The position numbers and the translations under genes were made by a program. The notes below the pieces were generated by a model, which saw only the letters and a list, made by a program, of their open reading frames with translations, was not told the DNA's origin and made no database searches. A DNA stretch of 64,000 bases from Carallia brachiata (Eukaryota > Streptophyta > Magnoliopsida > Malpighiales > Rhizophoraceae): the NCBI GenBank assembly GCA_021464245.1, contig JADCRB010000042.1, positions 1,967,914 through 2,031,913 of the forward strand. The letters run 5' to 3'. Position 1 is the stretch's first letter, and each line of letters starts with the position of its first letter. Below, one piece after another: positions 21,936-32,096 of the stretch.

Positions 21936-22126
21936 GAGTCGAGTGAACTCAAATTTTACTTTAGAATAAACTCTACCGATTATTTTTAAAATAATAATTG
22001 ATACTTTTAAAATATAAAATTAATATATATTTTAAAAATATTAATTTTTATTTTAAAAATAATAAATACATTTTTACTCAAAGTAAAAATTCGACACACC
22101 TAATATCAATGAGTGTACATTTTCTC
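21936..22126. mobile_element. MITE-like insertion with 9-bp target-site duplication
   Basis: 191-base AT-rich insert flanked by TTTAACGTT at 21927-21935 and 22127-22135. Tandem copy 2 has a single TTTAACGTT followed by ATCCTA, the empty site. Near the ends AATTTTACTTTAGA faces TAAAAATTCGAC in inverted sense. A 9-bp duplication is typical of Mutator-like elements, so MULE-derived MITE is the best guess. Confidence 0.65.
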
Positions 22127-22135
22127 TTTAACGTT

Positions 22136-22290
22136 ATCCTACAGTGACTTTGAATTGGACTTCCTTGTTGTACTCGTTGAGTTGCTGTAAGCCATTTGCC
22201 GCCTTGCACCTTTACATGGCTAAATTTGGTAAGGTGCAACTTTAACTAAAAAAGCAAAACTTTTCTTTGCTTTTCCTTTTTTTTTTTCGA
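22136..22290 (+). repeat. Tandem duplication, copy 1 right part
   Basis: Continuation of copy 1 after the insertions; matches about 22960-23110, including GAGTTGCTGT, CCATTTGCCGCCTTGCA and GGTGCAACTTTAACT. Confidence 0.75.
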
Positions 22291-22384
22291 TTACTCGGAT
22301 TAAAAGAAAAGAAATCTCAATAAAAGGAAGTAATTAATAATCAAATACAAAAGTAAGAAATCTCTAAAATAGAGTGTCATAACA

Positions 22385-23110
22385 ATGTTATAACCGTTGG
22401 TTTTGTTTTGGCACCATCTCTTCCCTTCTATGTTTTTAGGATGGCATGGAGTTAACAGTGAGACAACAAATGTGGATCAATTATTACCATAGTACAACCG
22501 CATCTCAAATGTCTCAAATTGTCCACGTCCAAAATTTTTAAAATACGTACGTGTTCCAAAATGAATATTATTGTTTTTCTATTTGGCAAGGGAAAGTTAT
22601 ATAAATATATAAAGATGAATATAAAATTAATATGTTGAAATTTAAATTATTAATTATAAAAAATATATTAAATTTAAAAAATAGGTAAATGTTAGATTAG
22701 TTATGTGTCTTTTATATATTGTAAATTACTTGATTATGTAGTGATGTCTATTTAAGAAATATTTAGTGGAACTTTTTAAAATATAACCAATATAAAATTA
22801 AAGTGATATATATCAAATATATAATTGCAATTTTTTTTTAAAATAATTTAATTATTAAATATTATTAAATAAATTATATAATTATTTTAATATTATTTAA
22901 AATTGTGTTGCGCAGTTAATTCTTTGTATTTTCGGTGCTCTTGATTTCGGCACCTTTAACGTTATCCTATGGCGACTTTGAATTGGTTTTGGGTTCCTTG
23001 TTGTGCTAGATGAGTTGCTGTTTGCCATTTGCCGCCTTGCATCTTTACATTGCTAAATTTAGTAAGGTGCAACTTTAACTGACAAATGGAATACTTTTCT
23101 TTGCTTTTCC
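22385..23110 (+). repeat. Tandem duplication, copy 2
   Basis: Second copy of the BAHD-4 downstream flank, uninterrupted. It serves as the empty-site reference for both insertions in copy 1. Confidence 0.7.
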
Positions 23111-23820
23111 TTTTTTCGGTCTGATGGCTCCGAATAAATGTTCTTTTTTTTTTTTTTTTGTTATCTTAAGACAGTCCGGAAGACAAAGAAATCTCAGCAA
23201 AAGGAGTCATTAATACTGAGAGGTAAAACTAAGAAATATTAATAACATAATGTTTCAATCAATTATAATCTAAGCACATAATAGATTAAATTTTTTTTTG
23301 AGATTTTAATAGATAAATTACTATAAGATTTTAAGCGTCACTAATACAACTGATTGAGATATTTTATTTAAATCTTTTGATATTGTATTTAAGTTTAAGT
23401 GACTTTCTTCTTTTTTCATAATTTTTCAATTTATCTTATAGTAAAAAACAAAAAAAAAAAAAAAAGCTGATAGTTCACAAGTTTTTTTTTTCCTTGCAGA
23501 TTAGACTAAAACTCCTACTAATTGTCCAATTTTAGCGCATTTCCTTTCGTCTAGGCAAGTGGGTCTAATAGGGTCCAACAAGCCTCCTGGGGACCTTTAA
23601 CTTATCAGTCAAACAATACTTTTTTGGCATATCATTCAAACAATGGTGCTAATTTATTGCTTTTACTATTTGTCATTTTCCATATCAGATTCTAACAGTA
23701 CAAACAACCAAACGCGTCCAAAAAAAAAAAAAAAACCCAATAAAACAACAATCGCAACGTTACTGGGGTTCTCAGAAAATATTGAAAAAAAAAAAGGCCT
23801 AATTTAGGCAAGGCAATAAC
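23111..23820. other. Intergenic space downstream of BAHD-5
   Basis: AT-rich DNA with long T and A tracts; includes the BAHD-5 3' flank. Nothing else seen. Confidence 0.5.
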
Positions 23821-23840
23821 GGTGAAAAGCTCACAGAATT

Positions 23841-25158
23841 TTATAGGCAGAAGACATAAGCAGCAAACACACTGTCGTTTTCAAATTTAGCCATGTCCTC
23901 TTCTTTCAAGTTAATCCATGCCTCTATACCATCCCCTTCTTTGGTGTCAAAGAAAGTAACCAAATTCTTAAAAGTCATTCGAGCCGATCCTGCCCATATG
24001 GGCTTTCCCCAACCAAAGTCAGCTTCATGTACTGGGAACCTACATAAGCTAGTGAAGTTAAAAGAGACCACTTGGCCACACTTTACTTTCTCAGCCATTC
24101 CTTGCATGAAATTCAAGTGCTCGTCTCCTTGTTGAAGGCTCTTCACATATTCCGCGTCCAGCTTTTTAATTGCATCCCGAATTTGGGTTATCATTGTAAA
24201 GGATGATCATTATCGTGATCATCATCATCTGCATCGGTGGCGGCAGCGGCTATTTCAGGAATTATTGCTGCAAAACTGCTGATATTCCCAAAATGTCGCT
24301 CTGAAAGAGGCGGGTCCATTCTGTTACGCAGGTTTACTGCGTGAAGCACTGCATAGATTATGTTTTCATCATCATTAGCTTTAATCCCAGTTGCAGCCTT
24401 GAACCTGTTCCATATGAAAGCTGATAAGGCCTCGACTCGGGTTGGCCGCCATGGATACTTTTGGTTGTTGCCTTTGTCAGCATATTTAGCTCTTAAAGCT
24501 GCTATAGTAGGCGCATCGAACACAAACCTCCTCGCACAATCTTGTCCTTTTCAATTCCTGTTGTGGGTCGGAACCCGGGAATGTTTCTAGGAGGAAAATA
24601 CGTAGCAGAATCGAAGGAAGGAACGGTTATGCCGTTCTCTTCTCCACGAGCAATAGCAGCCCAGCTGTTCAAGAACATAAAGTAAGACAAGGCATCTCCG
24701 AGCTTGTGGGACATGCCAAAAGCAATAGCCATTCCTCCGCAATCGAAGAACGTGACCTGGAAAACAGCAGCCAAGTCATTGACATCGTCAAGTTCATAAG
24801 GAAACAACTTGTTGAGACCGCTGGGAATTGGGTCTCCGATAATGTCCGAAACCGAGCAATTGGCTGTGGTCTGGACAAAGGGAACACCTTGATCATTACA
24901 TTCTACGTATCTGTTGTCTTTAACGCGTCCCGCCAGCGGATAAAACAGGGTTAAGGCCTCAGACAGAGACTTCTTAAGTGTGCTGCATATTTCTGCACTG
25001 GTAGCCTTTTTCGTTTTAGGATAAAACATGGCCCAAGGCATGAAAATTGGCACCATGGTTTGATCCAGAAAGGAAAGTTGGTAATGGCAGAGGTGATTTG
25101 GGCTTGGAGAAGATGGCTTGACCATTTCTTTGGAGATTACTTCAACTTCAAACTTCAT
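23841..25158 (-). pseudogene. BAHD acyltransferase BAHD-5, two frameshifts
   Basis: Subgroup B copy, nearest to BAHD-6. It opens with MKFEVEVISKEMVKPSSPSP and keeps FYPLAGR, HKLGD (HXXXD) and, near the C-terminus, DFGWG. Break 1 is near 24525-24530: after KDKIV the sequence lacks one base of the codon BAHD-6 uses for Leu before RRFVFDAP. The next frame runs 24523 down to 24191. Break 2 is at about 24191-24195, after DHPLQ and just before MITQIRDA, where BAHD-6 has DTMIGKIRDA. The last frame ends at 23841. Two independent frame breaks make a pseudogene more likely than sequencing error, though all catalytic motifs persist. Confidence 0.88.
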
Positions 25159-25199
25159 TTTTTCTTTCTTTGCGAAAAACGGTCTACCAAGAACTGAAA

Positions 25200-26390
25200 A
25201 TGTTTTGTCTATCTTGCGGAGAATGCAAAAGAAAGGCTAGAACTTCGTGGTGTTTGTGGCGTCTGCTGCTCTCATATTTAAAGGAGATCCTCGGATCATG
25301 AAGTGTGAAAATTCCAATTTGACTTTTTAAAGAGGCTGATCGCCACCACCCCGACCCCATCTTTCTGGTTTAGAAGATTTAGTTCTCAGCATGAGATCAT
25401 AAATTAAGATTTCGGTCAACGGCTTGAGTGTACATTTAATTTTCATATTTATAAGAGACTGGTAATTTAAAATTTATCTTCTTATGAGTTTAATAAAAAA
25501 ATATAATTTAATATGTATACAATTAGTTAAATAGTCTATTTTGATGTAATTGTGAAATGTAACTTTTACCTTTATATTTTGGTGACAATAGTAAAAAAAA
25601 AAAAAATCTGAACGTGCAAACAATGATGAATATATTTGTTAATTGTGCAGATATGAACGGGCTCATGAAATTGGTGCGTTTAACATTTATTATCCAGTTT
25701 GTGGCTGTCAGCTAGCAATTGACTAAAGGAAAAATAAACTATCAATTGCAGTTGTATGAATTAGAGAAAGAGCGCAAAATCTTACGCGATTTGGTTTTAT
25801 ATTCACGAACATCATAGCCAAAAGTTGTTCAAAAGAAAATTCATAGCCGAAACGATCACATCTTTTTTTGATCGATCCTTGCTTGTATGTGTTCAAATAT
25901 ATACACCGTCAAGAAAGTTAGACACACATCTTATAAATTTTAAATTCAAATATTGAAGGAAGATATATAATTTATGAAAAATATAAAAATTATTAATATT
26001 ATACAACTCGTAATCTGATAAACATTAATGAATTTAAAATATTAATAAAAAAAAAAAATTTAATGACAATGTAATGGAAACAATGCAGTAAGCATGCACA
26101 GTTGTAACATAATCTCATAAAAAAATTATTAATTTTTTAAAAATATGTTTATCATAATAGACTACATACCTCCTGAATCCTGCACACTTCCCATTGTGTT
26201 GCTATCTAATCAAGCTTATGCTAATATTCCGAAAATGACCAACAATATGATCTCTAATGGGAACTGTATAGACCCAAATTTTTGGATAGATTCTCTCACT
26301 TGAGTTTGTGAGTCAATTGTTTGAATAATTCACGACGGCTGTAAATTGTGTCATGCTATTAGTAAAGAAAAATGTCCGTAAAAATTTAAA
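25200..26390. other. BAHD-5 upstream and intergenic DNA
   Basis: Likely promoter side of BAHD-5 (a TTTAAATA-type motif lies about 115-120 bases before its ATG on the minus strand), then AT-rich DNA. No gene seen. Confidence 0.5.
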
Positions 26391-26399
26391 TGCCCGGAG

Positions 26400-27612
26400 G
26401 ATCATGCTTATTCTGATCATATTGATTGATAGGTATGAACAATGTGTGGCTACATAAGCTTCTCAATAAGTAATTCATGATTATAAAATCATAAGATTAG
26501 CTTGCTCCACGATGTCTTCCACTATGTGGCCAACATATGCTAAGAGACTTGTTTTGCTGTTCACGCGGAAAATAAACGTCCATAAATTATTTACAATAAA
26601 AACGTCCATAAGTTATTTACAATAAAAGTTAGTGGGCAGAAGATTGAGGAACAGAATCCATTTAGAGAGAAATTAGAAAAGAAATTGAAAAAGAAATTTT
26701 TGTTGGTTAAAAATTAAGTTCTAGGATAATACTAAATATATAAGATGATACTAATCATATTCAAGGTTTTATTTTTGAAAAATCTAAAAAATAAAAATGG
26801 CTCCAACCATCTCTAGTTGCTCTGTGGTTAAATCTTCTACTAACCAACCAAATCCCAATTATTTATGGGTGGTCTACCACAAGTCGATCGAAAAAGGAAA
26901 TTAAGGGAGATTTTTCAACTCTTACTTCAGCGAAGCTCACCTAACCCCAATGATCAAATGGCTAATGTTTTCATACTCAAGTCTCCATGCTCCATCGTTA
27001 AAAAAAAGTCTCCTATTCTCCCATTTGAATTAATTAAAGAAATCATTCAGTAACTTTGTCTTATTTTGTTTTCCGTAACTAAGAAAGTCAAAAGACTAAA
27101 AGGAGAAAACAGAATTACAAAAACTTGAGCATAGATTCAAAAAATTCCAAGAAGGGTATTCCAACTAGTAACATTGTTTTCTAACAATCTTTTTTTTTTT
27201 CCAAAGGAACTTGTAGAATAAGAAAAGTTGTCATGTATGTATCAGCATATGCATACTTTGTCTAAAAAGACAAAAAAGTTAATGTGCCTTGTTCAACGAT
27301 AGATATATATATATTGAATCTACCTTGTTCAACGATATAAAAAGTTTTTCCTTTTCTTTTTTATTTCTGAAGTACATCGTTATCAAATAAGAAAGCAAAG
27401 ACTCCCACGTAGTCTAGTGGATAAGAAGATCAACTTTATTTCCTTACACGTCAAGAGCTAAATTTTGAATGCAATAAGTTTATTAATGGAAGCGCATCTC
27501 TACAGTCGTTTTGCGAATAAAAGACATAAAGGCAACTAACTGGCAATGAGAAAATGAAAAACCAAAGACTTTGAAGCTTTCTTATGTCATAGGTTTACAT
27601 TTACATAGACAA
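26400..27612 (+). repeat. Segmental tandem duplication, copy 1
   Basis: Aligns with about 27790-28775 in the same orientation. Shared blocks: GATGTCTTCCACNATGTGGCCAA, ACGTCCATAAATT, AAGTCGATCGAAAA, ATGGCTAATGTTTTCATACTC, AAAGTTAATGTGCCTTGTTC and GACTTTGAAGCT. No coding content seen; a 62-codon frame inside is not conserved as a protein in copy 2. Confidence 0.8.
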
Positions 27613-27789
27613 CATTTTCCGCTCGTTATTGCGAGCCAAGCAAATTTATTTTTTTTTTAATTTCAATTGAAACCAACTTAATTTTTTTTAATCTTACATT
27701 TACATTAAATTAATTTGACTCACTCTTTAAATGAGTCAAATGAGAAATTTTCGTAAAATAAACATTGCAGAAAGTGAAAAGATAGGACT

Positions 27790-28775
27790 ATGACGACCCC
27801 GTTTGAAGTGTGCTATAAACACATCATATTGATGGATTGATAAGAACACTTTGTTGCTACGAAGCGTTGCTTAAAAAGTAACTCATGAGTACATAAAATT
27901 ATAAGGTTAGCTTGTGCCACGATGTCTTCCACCATGTGGCCAAGATATGCTGAGAGACGACTTGTTTTTGCTGTTCATGCGGATAAAAATACGTCCATAA
28001 ATTTTATATGTGGTCTACCCTAAGTCGATCGAAAAGGGGAATTAGGGGAGCTTTTTTCAACTCTTACCTCAGTAAAGCTGAGCTAACCCCAATAATCAAA
28101 TGGCTAATGTTTTCATACTCAAGTCTCCTAATCTCCTATTTGAATTAATCAAAGAAGTTATATAGTAACTTTGTCTTATTATGTTTTTCATTACTAGAAA
28201 GGATAAAAGACTAAAAAGAGAAACATAATCATTAAGACTTGAACACAGATTCAAGACATTCTAATAAGGATATTCCTAATCACTTTGTCTTCTAACAACC
28301 ATTAAAAAAAAAAAACATGTAGACAAAAAAAACTTGTCATTGTATGCATAGTTTGTCAAAAAATAACCAAAAGTTAATGTGCCTTGTTCAAAGATATAAA
28401 ATGTTTTTCCTTTCTTTATAATTTCTGAAAAGCATTCGTTATCAAATAAGAAAACAAAGACACCCACATAGTTTAGTGGAGAAGAATATCAACTTTGTTT
28501 AATGTATTAAGTTTAGGGGTGGTTGCTATTTTTACCTTCTTTTTTTTTTTTTGAGTAAAATTGACTCTAAATTTATAAAAGGAAGTGCATCTTTAAGATC
28601 ATTTTGTGAGAAAAAAGACAAAGGCAACTACCTAGCAATAAGAAGATGATAACTGAAGACTTTGAAGCTACCAATCAGCAATAAAATTGAAGTTTTGGAG
28701 TTCAAATTTCATTTGTATTCAATTAACCAAAAAAAAAACTTTAAAGCTTTCTTAAGTTATAGGTTTACATAGGCG
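27790..28775 (+). repeat. Segmental tandem duplication, copy 2
   Basis: Second copy of the 26400-27612 unit, diverged by substitutions and small indels. About 180 bases separate the copies. Confidence 0.8.
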
Positions 28776-30680
28776 ATTTTCTTATGTACATCAATAGAAC
28801 AATAAGCTTTTAGCATTAAAAGTAGAGTATTTGTTACACTTTTATACTTTGTTTGACCAAAAAAAAAAAAATCCGACCAAAAAAAATTAATTTGATTAGT
28901 CGGGGAAGTGCCTCCAGCCCCCGCAACCCCCCACTTGGCCTTAATCTCCCTCCTCCGGTGTCTTTGCCGGCTCCCTTTTACCATTAGGCTTAGATTAACT
29001 AAAAAAAAAAAAAAGATCTACGTGCACTAATGACATAATTTAATTAAAATTAGAATATTTTTAAAATTGAAAATCTGAATACCAATCAAAACAAATTAAC
29101 AAAAGAGATAGGGAGAGTCTACATCCTTCTGTTGATCGTTTGTCACGACTGAACAAAATGGGGCCACGATCAATAAAGTTCTCGAGGCTGCCCGGACGCT
29201 AGTGGCGGTAACCCAACAAAAGCAGAATGATAACAATTACGTCGGCGATAGACACGGTTAGATCCGATTTATAAAACAATGCAATTTTTTTGGTTTAATT
29301 TTTTTTTCTCTATTTTCACTTATAAGTGGCTGCATAGTGGAAGAGATTGTTAATTGCATAACAAGAAAAAAAAAATGGAAACAAAAAGAGAATGTAACAA
29401 TTGGATAATTCATTACTTTTTTTTTGGTATTATAACAATTGGATAATTCATTACTTTTTTTTGGTATTATAATCAGGTTGTATATGCGCAAAAAAAATAT
29501 ATATATAATCAGGTGGTATTACTTGCTTATGTATGCACGTTATATTAATTTCAGCGCGTTATATCATACTCCAGCATCATAATTACTCAAAATGTAACAT
29601 TTTTTTGGAGTTTTGGTCCATAAAAAGGTCTCACAATTCTTTCTTTTTTAAATTGTAGTTCGAAAAGACCGAATTTGAACTAATATATTCAAATGGACGT
29701 CTGGATTCTAAAGAATGCAATGCATATATTTTACTCTCTAGTGATGAACAAAAAAGGAGTGCAAATGTGTTTATTATGGGAAAATGGACACACGAGGATC
29801 ATTAATTATTCAACAATTATTAATCTAACATATATATAGGTGGGACTACATTAAATAATTATTTTTCACCAAAAAACTCAGAATGTGTAATGAAGATGAT
29901 AAAATATCTAACAAGTATGACAGAACGTAGGAAAAAGGTTGCAAAATCTGTCATTTTGTTGCATATTTTATCATTTTTTTTTTATAAACAGTGAATCTTG
30001 TGGGAAAACTTTAATCTTGTAAAAAATAATTGGGCGCAGATTGTACGTTGGAGAAATTATACGAACAAAATATAAAAGTGTAATCAATCATCAATTTAGT
30101 GTAATAATATTGATAAAATATAAAATAATAAAAATAAATACAATTTATCATTTTAATCTTATATAAAGTATCAATATAGTTACACTGAATTCATAATTAG
30201 TTATAATAAAAATAAATATAATTTATCATTTTATTTTAATTTTATATAAAACATCAATATAATTACACTAAATTTATGATTGATTATATTTTTGTACTCT
30301 GTGAAGTTGACGATTATCATGATCTCACTCCGGCAATCTTTTGTATACAGGTCGAAGCAAAATTTTCAAATATGTATCCATATTGCTTTTAGAATTTGTA
30401 TCCTTTCCATCTGACACTTGACAAAAACGAATGTTCACATTATGCAGTCCCCGCAAAACAAAATGTTCCCGATACAAACAAATTAGGAAACACGAGATAA
30501 CACGGAAAAAAAAAAAAGAAAAGAAAAAAGAGAGTAATAAAACACACACACAAAAAAAAGGAACTTGGGTTGAAAAGGAGGCCTACAAGACCACAATTTT
30601 GAACATTACGCATAGTTGTATGGATAGGACTTGGAGACTTTTTTTTTTTTTTTTAATTAACTCTAACTCACTCTCAAAGG
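28776..30680. other. Intergenic space downstream of BAHD-6
   Basis: AT-rich DNA with poly-A and poly-T runs and one short tandem repeat (listed separately). Nothing coding recognised. Confidence 0.5.
29396..29470 (+). repeat. Two-copy tandem repeat of about 38 bp
   Basis: The unit AACAATTGGATAATTCATTA plus a T tract and GGTATTAT occurs twice head to tail, nearly identical. Confidence 0.85.
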
Positions 30681-30686
30681 TGACGT

Positions 30687-32009
30687 TCAGTCAGTCGAAG
30701 AGGTGGACTTCTGAGACACATGAGCAATAAGCTCGTAGTCCCTTTCAAATTTAGTCATGTCTTCTTCTTTCAAGTTAATCCACGCCTCTATGCCATCCGC
30801 GTCCTTAGCATCAAAGAAAGTAACCAGATTCTTGTAAGGCCAACGAACGGATGCGACCCACATCGGCTTTCCCCAGCCAAAGTCAGTTTCACGTACTGGA
30901 AACCTGCACAAACTCGCGAAGCTAAACGGAACCACCTTGCCAGACGCGACGCTCTTCATTTTTTCATTCGTGAAGCTCACATATGCATCCCCTAGTTGTT
31001 GAAGCCTCTTGACATAACCAGCGTCGATTTTGCTAATGGCATCCCTTATTTTACCTATCATGGTGTCTGAGAATTCCTGCTGATTATCTCCAAGAGAACA
31101 CATTTTAGGGACCGTGACAGCAAGGCCACTCAAATTTCCAAAATATTGACCTGAAAGAGGCGGGTCCATTCTGTTGCGTAAGTTCACCGAGTGAATCACT
31201 TCATAGATAACGTTTTCATTTGCTTTAACCCCAGTTGCAGCCTTGAATCTATCCCATATAAAAGCTGATAAGGCCTCGACTCGAGTAGGCCTGGTTGGAT
31301 GATCTTTGTTGTCATCTTTGTGTGCATATTTAGCTCTCAGGGTAGCTAGAGCAGGCGCATCAAACACAAATCTTCTCAGAACAATCTTGTCCTTCTCAAT
31401 CACTGTTGTGGGTTGATTCCCAGACAATATTTTAGGCGGGAACAAATTGGCGGAATGAAAGCAGGGGGCGGCTATACTATTGTTGTCTCCACGAGCAAGG
31501 CCCGCCCAGGTTTTCAGGAACATGAAGAAAGACATGGCATCTCCAAGCTTGTGGGACATGCCGGAACCGATTGCCATCCCGCCACACTGGAAGAAAGTGA
31601 CCTGGAAAACGGCACCCAAGTCATTGACATCATCGAGTTCGAACGGGATCAGCTTGTTAAGATCATCACCTGGAATTGGGTCTCCGATGATGATGTCCGA
31701 AATTCTGTAATTCGCTTGAGCTTGGACAAAGGGAACACCCTCGTCGTTGCATTCAACGTGTGTGTTGTTTCTAAGCCGTCCTGCCAGAGGGTAAAATATG
31801 ATCAAGGCCTCGGACAGAGATTTCTTAACTATGCTGCATCTTTCTACGTTGGTAAGATTGATTGTTTTCGCGTAGAAAACGATCCAAGGCATGAAAATTG
31901 GGACCATGGCTTGATCAAGGAAGGAAAGTTGGTGATGGCTGAGGTGATTTGGGGTTGGAGAAGATGGCTTGACCATCTCTTTGGAGATCAATTGAAGTTC
32001 AAACTTCAT
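30687..32009 (-). CDS. BAHD acyltransferase BAHD-6, intact
   Basis: 440 residues, single exon. The ATG at 32009 is chosen over one 37 codons upstream because MKFELQLISKEMVKPSSPTP matches the start of BAHD-5 and BAHD-7, while the extra residues match nothing. Catalytic HKLGD is at 153-157, DFGWG at 376-380, FYPLAGR at about 72-78, and QYFGNL near 288-293. No interruption. The only intact member of subgroup B here. It should be a cytosolic acyl-CoA-dependent acyltransferase; the acceptor is unknown. An AT-rich TATA-like stretch (minus strand AATATATATTTC, about 32085-32096) lies about 80 bases upstream of the ATG. Confidence 0.93.
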   Translation of the reverse strand: MKFELQLISKEMVKPSSPTPNHLSHHQLSFLDQAMVPIFMPWIVFYAKTINLTNVERCSIVKKSLSEALIIFYPLAGRLRNNTHVECNDEGVPFVQAQANYRISDIIIGDPIPGDDLNKLIPFELDDVNDLGAVFQVTFFQCGGMAIGSGMSHKLGDAMSFFMFLKTWAGLARGDNNSIAAPCFHSANLFPPKILSGNQPTTVIEKDKIVLRRFVFDAPALATLRAKYAHKDDNKDHPTRPTRVEALSAFIWDRFKAATGVKANENVIYEVIHSVNLRNRMDPPLSGQYFGNLSGLAVTVPKMCSLGDNQQEFSDTMIGKIRDAISKIDAGYVKRLQQLGDAYVSFTNEKMKSVASGKVVPFSFASLCRFPVRETDFGWGKPMWVASVRWPYKNLVTFFDAKDADGIEAWINLKEEDMTKFERDYELIAHVSQKSTSSTD

Positions 32010-32096
32010 GATTGACTGATGATTTTCTTTGTTAAAAGTTTCACAAAGAAGTGGAAATGCAATGTGTTTTAGACAAAGTAAGAAATATATATTGGT

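Noticed and set aside
27400..27440. Possible tRNA gene or SINE head (TAGTCTAGTGGATAAG)
   Set aside because: An A-box-like stretch is present, but no convincing B box at the right distance and no cloverleaf could be drawn.
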